Counted from the first letter of the stretch, positions 10,823-19,990 are shown. The stretch is 64,000 nt of DNA from Limnanthes douglasii subsp. nivea (GCA_036936605.1 JAUPFV010000003.1:148274997-148338996), one strand, 5' to 3'. The notes: generated from the letters alone by a model not told the origin. A program made the numbers and translations.

Positions 10823-13240
10823 ATGAATCCAGAGGAAGGTGACAATCCATCCGTTCGCAAGGCGATGGAAACGCTAAAATCCGATCTGCAAGAGGCAGGT
10901 AAATCTGTTCCAATTCAATCAGTCCAATTTGACTTTGAAGGAAAAATGAATGAGATGATTAGGAAGGTGGCTGAGCTTGATGAATTGGTAAAAAAGAAGA
11001 GAAATAATGATGGTGCTAGGCTTAGGTCTAAGATAGCTGGGGGCGATCAGAATGATCAGTCGGATCAGTCGATGGACGATGGCGATGATCACTATGAGCA
11101 GCGTAAAGCACGTTCTGAGCAAAAAAAGGAATATAGCGGGATAAAGAGGAAAGAAAAGTTACAAAGGCGACTGTATGAAAACTCTAGTGATGAAGAGGAC
11201 TTCGAAAATTCCGAGTCTGATGAGACGCCGAGGTACGAACGCTCTCGAGGCCGTTCAAGAGGAGCAGAGCGTGAGCTCCGGCCAGCTAATGTGTACAAGG
11301 AAGGAAGAAAAAAGAAAGAAAGGCGAGTATACTCACCTCGGAAATACTCGCCTCGGAGGTGTTCGCCTCGGAAATATGAAGGTGAGTCCAGCTTATATGC
11401 AACTGTGGGGATGAGAAATGAGGACCAGTATGTCCAGGGGGTTGACTGGAGGGACTCACCACTGGTCAGGGAGATCAGATCTATGCCGCTACCGAGGCGG
11501 TTTGATATTTCCAAAGTTGATAAGTTTGATAGGACTCAAGATCCCGATGATCACATAGAACAATTTAAAAACTACATGACTAATTTCGAAGATGATGATA
11601 GATTGGTGTGTAGAGCTTTTTCTCAAACGTTTAAGGAAACTGCGCTAAAATGGTTCAATAAGATTCCTAAGGAATCGATTGCAAATTTTAGAAGTTTTTA
11701 CACTGCTTTTCGGAGACAGTTTGTGGGAAGCAAGGAAATGAGAGCCAATGGAGACACGATAATACAGTGCAAGCAGGCTGTGGGAGAGAAGTTGAAGGAT
11801 TATACCAAGAGGTTTGTGTCAACAAAGGCTGAATTGGATGACTGTGAAGAAAGTGTGGTTATGGCAGCGTTCAGGCAAGGGCTGTTGCCTGGGGACTTAG
11901 CCGATGAGACTACGAGGCGCAGGGCGTTAACATTTGGAGCTCTTATGGCTCAGGTTGAGGACCAGATTAAGGTCGAAGAATCGACGAGGGTTCGAGAAGG
12001 TGCTAGTACTGTTCAGAAGGGGAGTGGACAATCTAACGTCTCAAACAACAATCCCTCGCGTCCGAAGAACAATCAAAATGTTTCTAACCGAGGAACCTCG
12101 AACTCGTATCAGGGGGGATATAATCAACATAATTCTAACAATCAGCAGCAGTTTAGATCCAGGTCGAATGTGTGGGTAAGGCCAGATTACTATGCAGATT
12201 TAACTGAGAGCGTGGCTTCAATATATGAAAAAACAAGGGGAACAATCAATTTTAGAAAGCCACCAGCTATCAACAGGCCAAGAGAAGAGCGCAATAATAA
12301 ATTCTGTAGGTATCATGAAGACATCGGCCATGATACGAATGATTGCATTGCTTTGAAGAAGGAGATGCAAATTCTGATCGAAAATGGAAAGTTGTTGGAA
12401 TATGTCAGGAAGAATGCCAAGACAACAGCTCCTAAAGGAGGTAATCCCAATTCTAAGCAGGAAACTGCGTTAATGATTTTAGATGTTGCAGGTGAGGCAG
12501 ATGGTTTCGATGTAGCCTCGGAATATGTCGAACCAGACCCCAGTCGACTTTTGTTAATGTCGATAGATGAGCCGATGCGTCAGGGACGTGTTCGAGACCT
12601 GTGTGCCTTTTTCGAATCACTAACCATATTTGGAGAGGATTCGATGACCAATAACACCAATAATTCGAGGAAAAGGCATATAGTAAACTTAACGCGACAA
12701 ATTGAGGGGGGCGCATCGGCACATCTAAGCAGCAGAAAGGATGTGCCCTTTATAATTTTCGACGGGGATGATTTGAGGGGGATTACTGGGCCACATGAGG
12801 ATGCGGTGGTCATTGGAGCAGAAGTATGCGGGGTGGAGATTCGACGAGTGCTAATTGATACAGGAAGCTCTGCTAATGAGAGATTGACTGCTCCGCCTCG
12901 AATAGAAAGATCAGAAAGGACTATCATAGGGTTTACTAGCGCAACAGCAAATGTGATAGGAGAGTTCGAGGGAGAAGTTTCTTTGGGAAAGGGGCCTTTC
13001 AAGAAGAAAGTACAAGTACTTTTTGTGGTGGTAGATTGTCCATCAAGTTACAATGCTATTTTTGGGAGGTCGTGGTTGGCAAAGATGTATGCTGTAGTTT
13101 CCACAGTTCATCAGTGTTTGAAGTATGTAATTGAGGACCGGGTCGGTGTAGTTCGAAGTGATCAAAAGGTAGCAAGAGAATGTTATGCTGCTGCATTTAG
13201 ACTACGGGGCAAAAGTTCTGATGATCTGATGGAGAATTAG
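10823..13240 (+). CDS. gag-pro: Gag-protease polyprotein of element 1
   Basis: The first ATG in the frame is at 10823, giving about 805 residues ending at TAG 13238-13240. The N-terminal third is charged and Arg/Ser-rich (YSPRKYSPRRCSPRKY). The retrotransposon gag core follows (RRFDISKVDKFDRTQDPDDH, then FKETALKWFNKIP). A zinc-knuckle-like CRYHEDIGHDTNDC is near 12304-12345. The aspartic protease motif DTGSSAN is at 12857-12877. Gag would form the particle that packages element RNA, and protease would cleave the polyproteins. Right after DTGSSAN the sequence jumps to ERLTAPPRIERSE. Element 2 has about ten more residues here, so the protease may have lost part of its fold. The same frame continues after the stop into pol. 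Confidence 0.9.
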   Translation: MNPEEGDNPSVRKAMETLKSDLQEAGKSVPIQSVQFDFEGKMNEMIRKVAELDELVKKKRNNDGARLRSKIAGGDQNDQSDQSMDDGDDHYEQRKARSEQKKEYSGIKRKEKLQRRLYENSSDEEDFENSESDETPRYERSRGRSRGAERELRPANVYKEGRKKKERRVYSPRKYSPRRCSPRKYEGESSLYATVGMRNEDQYVQGVDWRDSPLVREIRSMPLPRRFDISKVDKFDRTQDPDDHIEQFKNYMTNFEDDDRLVCRAFSQTFKETALKWFNKIPKESIANFRSFYTAFRRQFVGSKEMRANGDTIIQCKQAVGEKLKDYTKRFVSTKAELDDCEESVVMAAFRQGLLPGDLADETTRRRALTFGALMAQVEDQIKVEESTRVREGASTVQKGSGQSNVSNNNPSRPKNNQNVSNRGTSNSYQGGYNQHNSNNQQQFRSRSNVWVRPDYYADLTESVASIYEKTRGTINFRKPPAINRPREERNNKFCRYHEDIGHDTNDCIALKKEMQILIENGKLLEYVRKNAKTTAPKGGNPNSKQETALMILDVAGEADGFDVASEYVEPDPSRLLLMSIDEPMRQGRVRDLCAFFESLTIFGEDSMTNNTNNSRKRHIVNLTRQIEGGASAHLSSRKDVPFIIFDGDDLRGITGPHEDAVVIGAEVCGVEIRRVLIDTGSSANERLTAPPRIERSERTIIGFTSATANVIGEFEGEVSLGKGPFKKKVQVLFVVVDCPSSYNAIFGRSWLAKMYAVVSTVHQCLKYVIEDRVGVVRSDQKVARECYAAAFRLRGKSSDDLMEN

Positions 13241-13246
13241 CAATTT
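13238..13246 (+). promoter_or_regulatory. Candidate stop-codon readthrough signal between gag-pro and pol (element 1)
   Basis: The stop TAG is followed by CAA TTT in the same frame as pol. It resembles the leaky UAG-CAR-YYA context known from plant RNA viruses, with the last base different. No ATG occurs in the pol frame until 13391. Residues right after the stop (QFGGLS, then IDDPR) are conserved in element 2. This suggests pol is made as a gag-pro-pol fusion by readthrough. The mechanism is an inference. Confidence 0.55.
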
Positions 13247-15157
13247 GGGGGGTTGTCTTCTGATGGAACAGATGAGGGAATTGATGATCCGAGGTCAACC
13301 CCGAGTTCTGTGGTGGTCAATGAAGAAATAGAGGAATATATTTTCAATAATAGCAGGGTACTTCGAATTGGCACTCTGTTATCTTTGTCGATGCGAGAAA
13401 AGTTATTGACTTTTTTGTCTGAAAATTTGGATGTGTTTGCGTGGAGATCCGAAGACGTAGTGGGGGTCCCAAGTAACATCATATGTCATAGCCTAGCGGT
13501 GGATCCGAAGGTCAAACCGATTATCCAAAAAAGAAGGGCTTTTTCGTTGGAGAAATCCGAGGCCATAGTTGCCGAAGTGGATCGGTTATATAAGATGGGG
13601 CACATTAGGGAGGCCAATTATCCGAGGTGGACGGCTAATCCGGTGGTAGTAAAAAAGAAGAACGGAAAATGGCGGATGTGTGTGGACTTCACAGATTTGA
13701 ATAGAGCCTGTCCAAAAGATCCTTTTCCGGTGCCTCGAATAGATCAGTTAGTGGATTCCACTTCGGGAAATAAAATTTTGACTTTCATGGATGCATTTTC
13801 GGGGTATAATCAAATTCGAATGAATCCAGATGATGAAGAAAGTACGACTTTTATTACTGATAGAGGTTTGCATTGCTATAAAGTAATGCCATTTGGATTG
13901 AAAAATGCTGGGTCAACATATCAGAGGCTGATGAATAAGGCGTTTGCTTCACAGATTGGGAGAAATATTGAAGTGTACATCGATGACATGCTTGTTAAAA
14001 GCAAAAGCGATGATGAACATATTGATGATTTAGAAGAGACGTTTTTGAATCTTAGAGCCATTCAATTGAAGTTGAACCCAGAAAAATGCACATTTGGAGT
14101 CCGATCTGGCAAATTTTTGGGGTATATGATTAGTGAAAGAGGAATCGAGGTGGATCCAGAACAGTTGAAGGCTCTGATATCGATGTCTTCACCTCGGAAT
14201 ATCAAAGAAGTGCAAATGTTAACAGGCAGGTTAGCAGCTCTGAACAGATTCATTTCTCGTTTTTCAGATAAGTGCTTGCCTTTTTTCCAGGTGCTGCGTA
14301 AACCCAATAATTTTGAGTGGACTTCGGATTGTGAAGAAGCCTTTTTGAAGATAAAAAATCTTTTGTCCTCTCCTGAAATATTATCAAAGCCTCGGAAAGG
14401 TGAGCAATTATTTTTGTATATAGCAGTGTCAGATTATGCAGTGAGCGCAGTTTTGATCAGTGAGGACACAAAAATTTCGAAGCCTGTTTACTATGTCAGC
14501 AAAAGTTTGGTTGATGCTGAGAAACGTTACTTGAAGCTCGAAAAATTGGCACTGTGTATAGTAGTGGCAGCTAGAAAAATGCGCCCTTACTTCCAGGCAC
14601 ATACGATTGTAGTTCGAACTTCATATCCATTAAAAAATGTTTTGCAAAAACCAGACATTTCAGGAAGAATGACCAAGTGGTCTGTGGAATTGGGAGATTT
14701 CGATGTGCTATTTTCTCCTCGAACAGCTATCAAAGCTCAAGCTTTAGCAGATTTTCTGGTGGAGTTTCACTCAAGCAGATCTGAAGAGAAAGATGCTGAA
14801 AAGATGAATGAGAATCCGACGTGGACAATACGAACTGATGGGGGATCCAGTAGTAAAGGGTCAAGTGCAGGAGTTGAGTTGGTGGCACCAACAGGGGAAT
14901 TTATGTTTCAAGCTATAAAATTTGGCTTTCATGCTTCAAATAACGAAGCTGAATATGAGGCTGTGCTAGCAGGGTTGCGGTTGGCGAAGATTTGTGGAGC
15001 AATGTTTGTACGCTTGGAAACAGATTCACAGTTGGTAGTTAACCACGTTAAAGGGGTGTCAGAAGCTAAAAAGGAGCGTTTGGTTTTGTATCTACAAGAA
15101 CTTCGGGGGATGATGGCGCAGTTTGAAAATGTCGAAGTGGAGCATATTCGAAGATGA
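13241..15157 (+). CDS. pol: Pol part 1 of element 1: reverse transcriptase and two RNase H domains
   Basis: RT spans roughly 13520-14300 with CVDFTDLNRACPKD, the catalytic YIDD at 13976-13987, and FLGYMISERGIEVDP. A normal RNase H of Ty3/gypsy type follows (FLYIAVSDYAVSAVL, then KRYLKLEKLALCIVVAARKM) to about 14770. A second RNase H begins near 14819 (WTIRTDGGSSSKGSSAGV, SNNEAEYEAVLAGL, LETDSQLVV), the archaeal-type domain characteristic of Tat elements. The frame ends at TGA 15155-15157 inside this domain, at HIRR, where element 2 reads HIPRAEN. Sequence downstream continues in the same frame. Together these domains would copy the RNA into DNA and remove the RNA strand. The stop probably inactivates this copy. 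Confidence 0.88.
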   Translation, partial: QFGGLSSDGTDEGIDDPRSTPSSVVVNEEIEEYIFNNSRVLRIGTLLSLSMREKLLTFLSENLDVFAWRSEDVVGVPSNIICHSLAVDPKVKPIIQKRRAFSLEKSEAIVAEVDRLYKMGHIREANYPRWTANPVVVKKKNGKWRMCVDFTDLNRACPKDPFPVPRIDQLVDSTSGNKILTFMDAFSGYNQIRMNPDDEESTTFITDRGLHCYKVMPFGLKNAGSTYQRLMNKAFASQIGRNIEVYIDDMLVKSKSDDEHIDDLEETFLNLRAIQLKLNPEKCTFGVRSGKFLGYMISERGIEVDPEQLKALISMSSPRNIKEVQMLTGRLAALNRFISRFSDKCLPFFQVLRKPNNFEWTSDCEEAFLKIKNLLSSPEILSKPRKGEQLFLYIAVSDYAVSAVLISEDTKISKPVYYVSKSLVDAEKRYLKLEKLALCIVVAARKMRPYFQAHTIVVRTSYPLKNVLQKPDISGRMTKWSVELGDFDVLFSPRTAIKAQALADFLVEFHSSRSEEKDAEKMNENPTWTIRTDGGSSSKGSSAGVELVAPTGEFMFQAIKFGFHASNNEAEYEAVLAGLRLAKICGAMFVRLETDSQLVVNHVKGVSEAKKERLVLYLQELRGMMAQFENVEVEHIRR

Positions 15158-16546
15158 AACAACACTATGGCTGATTCTTTGGCAACGATGGCTTACTCAG
15201 AAGAATACCCATGGATTGTAACACAACCATCGCCTTCGATCATATCGAATTCTGAGCAATGTGAAGTTGTTGATGAGGTGGTAAATAATCCGACGTGCGC
15301 TCGAGGAGATAGGAGGTTTGACTTGTTAAACTTTATTTCAAATGGAATATTACCTATGGATAAACAATTGCTCAAGAAAATAAAGTACAAATCCCTTGGC
15401 TATGTGGTACTGGATGGAGTATTGTACAAAAGGTCAGCTTCGAAACCTTTACTACGATGTTTAAGCAAGCATGAGTCTCAGAACGTTCTGTCCGAACTGC
15501 ATGATGGGGATGGGTCAGCTCATTGTGGGTTTAGAGCTTTAACGCGTAGGGTATTGTTGGCAGGGTATTATTGGCCTACCATTTTGCAAGATGCCAAATC
15601 GTTAGTTCGAAGTTGTGACACTTGCCAAAGGTATGCAAATTTAATACACAAACCAGCTGCACCCCTAATGACAATTTCAGAGGCGGTTCCTTTCGATAGG
15701 TGGGGAATTGATTTAGTGGGACCATTACCTATGGCTTCTGGTGGAAGACAAATGATTATTGTTGCGGTTGATTATTTTTCGAAGTGGGCAGAAGCAGAAC
15801 CCTTAGCTGGGACAAAAGCTAAGGATGTAATCAAGTTTATTCAAAGTAACATTTGCTACCGTTTTGGAGTACCTCGGAAAATAACAACTGATAATGGTCC
15901 TCAATTTAATAACAAGGAAATGGACTCTTTTTGCTCTTCGAAAGGGATACAACAATGTTTTTCCACTCCTTTTCACCCCCAGGCAAATGGACAGGTAGAA
16001 GTTACAAATAGATCTATTTTGGATGGCTTGAAGAAAAATTTGGCAGGAGCAGCAGGGAAATGGCCAAATTTTCTTCAAGAAGTATTATGGGCATATAGAA
16101 CAACCCCTAGAGAGGCTACAAAAGAGACCCCTTTTTCATTAGTATATGGGATGGACGCTGTGTGCCCTGCTGAATCTACATTGCCCTATTATAGACTACT
16201 ACAATATTCCGATGCAGATAACGATGAGGCTAGAAGGGTGGAACTTGATTTGTTGGAAGAAAAAAGAGTCAAGGCACATTTGAATGTGATCCATTATCAA
16301 ACATTAATGAGAAGCAGGTACGATGCTAAAGTTAAGAGAAGGGAATTCAAAATTGGCGATCTAGTGTTACGAAGAGTATTTCTTCACACCAAGGATAAAC
16401 ACATCGGAAAATTGGCCCCGAATTGGGAAGGTCCTTACGAAGTTAAAATGAGGGTCAAACCAGGTTCCTACAGGTTATCAGATCGAGAAGGGAGGATGCT
16501 CAAGCACCCTTGGAACATAGAGCACTTGAAATTGTACTGTGAGTAA
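15158..16546 (+). CDS. pol: Pol part 2 of element 1: end of RNase H and integrase
   Basis: This is the same frame as the upstream pol part after its internal TGA. The first ATG is at 15167. It opens with ADSLATMAYSEEYP, the end of the archaeal-type RNase H. The integrase zinc-binding region follows (LHDGDGSAHCG and CDTCQ). The DDE core is visible as WGIDLVGPLP, ITTDNGPQF and HPQANGQVEVTNRS, so all three acidic residues are present. The C-terminal part has FLHTKDKHIGKLAPNWEGPY and HPWNIEHLKLYC. Integrase inserts the DNA copy into the genome, leaving the 5-bp TSD. Alone this part would need a new start or readthrough of the stop. Confidence 0.88.
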   Translation, partial: NNTMADSLATMAYSEEYPWIVTQPSPSIISNSEQCEVVDEVVNNPTCARGDRRFDLLNFISNGILPMDKQLLKKIKYKSLGYVVLDGVLYKRSASKPLLRCLSKHESQNVLSELHDGDGSAHCGFRALTRRVLLAGYYWPTILQDAKSLVRSCDTCQRYANLIHKPAAPLMTISEAVPFDRWGIDLVGPLPMASGGRQMIIVAVDYFSKWAEAEPLAGTKAKDVIKFIQSNICYRFGVPRKITTDNGPQFNNKEMDSFCSSKGIQQCFSTPFHPQANGQVEVTNRSILDGLKKNLAGAAGKWPNFLQEVLWAYRTTPREATKETPFSLVYGMDAVCPAESTLPYYRLLQYSDADNDEARRVELDLLEEKRVKAHLNVIHYQTLMRSRYDAKVKRREFKIGDLVLRRVFLHTKDKHIGKLAPNWEGPYEVKMRVKPGSYRLSDREGRMLKHPWNIEHLKLYCE

Positions 16547-16575
16547 AACTGAACTTCGAATTTTTGTAAAACAGA

Positions 16576-16623
16576 CATACTCTTTCCTTATCTGTTGGCC
16601 CAGAAAGGTTTTAACGAGGTGTC
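16576..16623 (+). other. Conserved non-coding block after integrase (element 1)
   Basis: CATACTCTTTCC is followed 18 bases later by AGGTTTTAACGAGGTGTC. The same two words in the same order occur after the integrase of elements 2 and 3 on the minus strand. It starts 30 bp after the integrase stop. Its function is unknown. RNA processing or packaging are possibilities. Confidence 0.65.
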
Positions 16624-16786
16624 TGATTAATATTGAATTTTTTAATAAAATTTCTTTTGGCCATTGGTTGTTTGTTATGATGTGTGATTTATTATTTTGG
16701 TAATTTGGCAAAGATTGATCATCTTTGAAAGTTGACCAAGAATAATTTTCCGAAGCAATAGCTTTGAAGAAACAACCAAATTTTTT

Positions 16787-16945
16787 GAGGTGCCACGTCT
16801 TATGAGTGCATCTATTTTTCGAGGTGCCACGTCTTATGAGTGCATCTATTTTTCGAGGTGCCACGTCTTATGAGTGCATCTATTTTTCGAGGTGCCACGT
16901 CTTAGGAGTGCATCTATTTTTCGAGGTGCCATGACTTATGCATTT
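16787..16945 (+). repeat. 34-bp tandem array in element 1
   Basis: Units start at 16787, 16821, 16855, 16889 and 16923, exactly 34 bp apart, each beginning GAGGTGCCACGTCTTATGAG. Four are complete and the fifth is partial and diverged. Copies are nearly identical, so expansion is recent. Tandem repeats in this part of Tat elements are known as a source of plant satellite DNA. Confidence 0.92.
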
Positions 16946-17102
16946 ATGTTTAAGAATAACCAGTTCAAACAAGTATACCAGAAATTTAAGATATAAAAAA
17001 GATAAGTGATTTCCTCGTGGAATAAAATACGAAGTTTACAAAAAGAAAAGGGGGGAGTACTTAATCACATACACAAAAAACAAAAACAAATTGCCTAGCC
17101 TA

Positions 17103-18086
17103 TTAGGCATCATCTTCTTCTCCTTCTGATGATTCCTCTTCAGAACTATTTCCTTCTTCTGAGGAGGAGCTTGGTGGCGCTTCGAAAGCTTCCTTGGGAC
17201 GTTGCTCTTCTGGAATTCGTTTCCAAAGGTCTGATAAGTCTAGTCTTGGACAAGCAGCATGAACTTCTCGAAGAAGTTGAATAGATGTATCAATTTGAGT
17301 TTTCTTCATGCCTTCGAGCATCACAGAACTAACTTTGGTTTCAGCATTTTTGACTGCAGCTTTCTTTTCTTCTTCGAATCCTGTTCGAAGTGTAGTAATC
17401 TCACTTTGGCTTTTTTCCAGTTTATCTTTCGTTTCCTTAACAAGTGCCGTAGCATCGGAGATAGCAGTAGAATGTTCAGCCTTTAAATCTTCAAGAGCCT
17501 GCAGATGAGTAGTTTTAAGAGCTTCGACTTCTTCCTTGTGTTTTTTAAGAAGCTGTTCTTTCTCAGCTTCGAATTTCTGGAGTGCTTCGTTTTTCGAAGT
17601 CTTTTCAGAGGCTGTTTCTTTTCTACTCTTAGCTAACTCTTGGGCGAGGCGCTCCAATTGGCTTTGAGATTTGCTCACCTCTTCGTATAACTTTGAGACT
17701 GCAGCAATTAAATTTGGAAAAGGTTGGAGAATTGAAGTTACCTCATCGGATTTTTCTGAGTGAGGAAAGACTAATGGCTGATGAACAGGAGCGATAGTGT
17801 GAGGACCGTTGTAGATCAACCCAGCAGCTTTGTATTCTTTGGCTCTTCGAGAAATACAAAGATAATCGTAGGCCCCGAATACTTGGTTACTGGAACCAGG
17901 AAAAAGATTTTTCTTTGATCTTACTGGTCTTCTGGGTTTAAATCTATTGTATCTAGGGTATCTTCTCATACAATGGGTTTTGGTATGAGAGATTGCTTGG
18001 GTAGACAAGAAAAGATAAAGAGGTTGAAGATGAACAGGTTGAAGATGAACAGGTTGAAGATGAAGAACAGGTTGGAGATGGTTCAA
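17103..18086 (-). CDS. Antisense ORF (aORF) of element 1, coiled-coil protein
   Basis: A 327-residue open frame runs opposite to gag-pol between integrase and the 3' LTR. The N-terminus has a short repeat (HLQPVHLQPVHLQP), then a basic region (RFKPRRPVRSKKNLFP). A long coiled coil covers about residues 120-260 (LERLAQELAKSRKE, FEAEKEQLLKKHKEEVEALK). It ends in RLDLSDLWKRIPEEQRP and an acidic Ser/Glu tail. The C-terminal motif and acidic tail match the aORFs of elements 2 and 3. It lacks their N-terminal GGWLNL motif and the central RYFHLIKLCPSQ domain. Extra antisense ORFs are known in Tat elements but their role is not established. The start could also be the later ATG at MRRYPRYNRF. The frame is intact. 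Confidence 0.75.
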   Translation of the reverse strand: MNHLQPVLHLQPVHLQPVHLQPLYLFLSTQAISHTKTHCMRRYPRYNRFKPRRPVRSKKNLFPGSSNQVFGAYDYLCISRRAKEYKAAGLIYNGPHTIAPVHQPLVFPHSEKSDEVTSILQPFPNLIAAVSKLYEEVSKSQSQLERLAQELAKSRKETASEKTSKNEALQKFEAEKEQLLKKHKEEVEALKTTHLQALEDLKAEHSTAISDATALVKETKDKLEKSQSEITTLRTGFEEEKKAAVKNAETKVSSVMLEGMKKTQIDTSIQLLREVHAACPRLDLSDLWKRIPEEQRPKEAFEAPPSSSSEEGNSSEEESSEGEEDDA

Positions 18087-18130
18087 AAGGCGGATTCTCT
18101 AAAAAGTTCTTACTGAATGAATAGCTGAGT

Positions 18131-18138
18131 ATTTATAG
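18131..18138 (-). promoter_or_regulatory. TATA-like box upstream of the element 1 aORF
   Basis: The minus strand reads CCCTATAAATACTC, about 45 bp before the ATG at 18086. This fits a plant TATA box for an antisense transcript. It is an inference from sequence only. Confidence 0.5.
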
Positions 18139-18497
18139 GGTAAAGAATAACGTCGAGAATGTGAAAGTGTGGAACAAGTAATCTGTTTTCATTGGGTGGA
18201 ATATGAAACGAAAAGGAAACTAGTGATGTCACAGGTCTACTACTAGAAGTCTAGTCAACCCATCAGATAGGGTTCAGAGATTTCGAAGTGTTATTAAACT
18301 ATGTTTGAAGTAATAATGTTCGAAGAAAAGGCAAAGCCATACCACAAGAAGTCAAATTCGACGAGGAGTTAAATTCGAGGCAGTTGAGAAATTCGTTTGC
18401 ACTTACTCACAAATTCGAAGAAAGTTCTAGATCATTGAGTTTAATCATAATAAAGATGTAAAATGATGCTGATCCGAGGAAGAATTCGAAGAGCTAA

Positions 18498-18527
18498 TAG
18501 TTCTTATACATTAATGTATAAGAACTA
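18498..18527. repeat. 30-bp perfect palindrome next to the polypurine tract
   Basis: The 15-base arm TAGTTCTTATACATT is followed immediately by its exact reverse complement. Its last base is the first base of the AGGGGGG purine run. In RNA it would form a hairpin at the 3' end of the internal region. Confidence 0.85.
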
Positions 18528-18537
18528 GGGGGGCTAC
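18527..18537 (+). promoter_or_regulatory. Polypurine tract of element 1
   Basis: AGGGGGGCTAC lies directly before the 3' LTR start TGATAAGG. Element 2 has AAAAAAGGGGCTAC at the same place before TGATGAG. It would prime plus-strand DNA synthesis. Confidence 0.75.
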
Positions 18538-18792
18538 TGATAAGGAAAGATATTCCTTAGGGACTAAAGTGATAATTTCTGTAATTATAGAATTAAATTA
18601 GGCTTTAGAAGAAACCGAAGGGTTAAATTGTAAATATGTAACCGTTTCTCTAACTAACTCACCTTGCCTATTTAAAGAGGCTGAAGGAGTTATTTTGACC
18701 TATGATATATTCAGAAGTACTTTTCACTACTTGAAACTCTCATTGTAGACTTTCTGTTCTTAATTCACTCACTACAACTTTAATTCACACCA
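18538..18792 (+). repeat. 3' LTR of element 1
   Basis: It has the same 255-bp length and TG...CA ends as the 5' LTR, with two differences. TSD copy CATAG follows at 18793-18797. Confidence 0.95.
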
Positions 18793-18797
18793 CATAG

Positions 18798-19150
18798 AAA
18801 AGATTTAAAGCAATTCTTTGAATTTTCCAAAGCATATATTGTCTAAGTGTTTTAGACTTAACATTTAATCGTACCAAATTATAAAATTATTATCAAAATT
18901 TAAATATATATTAAAAAGTAAAAAATTAAATATATATTAAAAAGAGTATTTCCATTTAAATGTTTTAGACTAAATTATTCATTTCCTACTTTAACATTGG
19001 ATATATTAAATATATTAATGTAGTTAAAGAATAAGCTCATTTTATCAATGGTACCAAGTAAAAAATTAAAGGAGGATATATATTAAGTGTTAACGTTATT
19101 ATCAAAGTTTAAATATATATTAAAGAGTAAATAATTAAATATATAATATA
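18798..19150. other. AT-rich flank without gene
   Basis: Repeated AAATATATATTAAARAG words fill this stretch. Very similar wording resumes at 24331-24430 beyond the 19-24 kb unit, which suggests both are one older repeat that was split. Confidence 0.45.
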
Positions 19151-19383
19151 TTAAGGGAAATGACACCTTAAGTATCTATTGGCCAAACATATTGGTATAT
19201 AGTACCTAAAAATGGGTTAATTCTCACTTAATATCCATCTCAATAAAACAATTCCCTTTAAAGACCTAATTTTTTTTAATACCATAACTACCCTTAACCT
19301 AGTATATAAGCCTTATTTTGAGAATTAATGGGTATTTTCACCCAATCAACAATTTTAAATTTTGAATTTTGAACCAGCCTCCA

Positions 19384-19740
<357 letters not shown>

Positions 19741-19990
19741 CGACCACCCTAAACCACCATATGGTACCTGTAACCATCGTAGTCCACCGTTTTTCAACAA
19801 ACAGCCACCAAAAACCGTACTGTTTTCTCACCGGCGAGAAAAGCTTTATTGGGCGTTAGTCAGCAAAACGATTAAAACGATTAATAAGCACGAAATTTGT
19901 AATGTTAGGTCTGAGATTAACAGAAGAACATATGCATGACCAAAACAGATAGGAGGTAATGATTTCTCAATACATTATTGTACCCGAAAC

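Larger units (their letters stand above)
10441..18792 (+). mobile_element. Element 1: nearly complete young Tat-lineage Ty3/gypsy retrotransposon
   Basis: The element is 8352 bp with 255-bp LTRs beginning TGATAAGG and ending CACACCA. A 5-bp TSD CATAG lies at 10436-10440 and 18793-18797. Internal order is primer-binding site, gag-protease, RT, RNase H, archaeal-type RNase H, integrase, a 34-bp tandem array, an antisense ORF, and a polypurine tract. The double RNase H and antisense ORF are hallmarks of the plant Tat lineage. The LTRs differ at only two positions that I can find, so insertion was recent. Coding damage is still present: a shortened protease region and an in-frame stop in the second RNase H. 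Confidence 0.95.
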
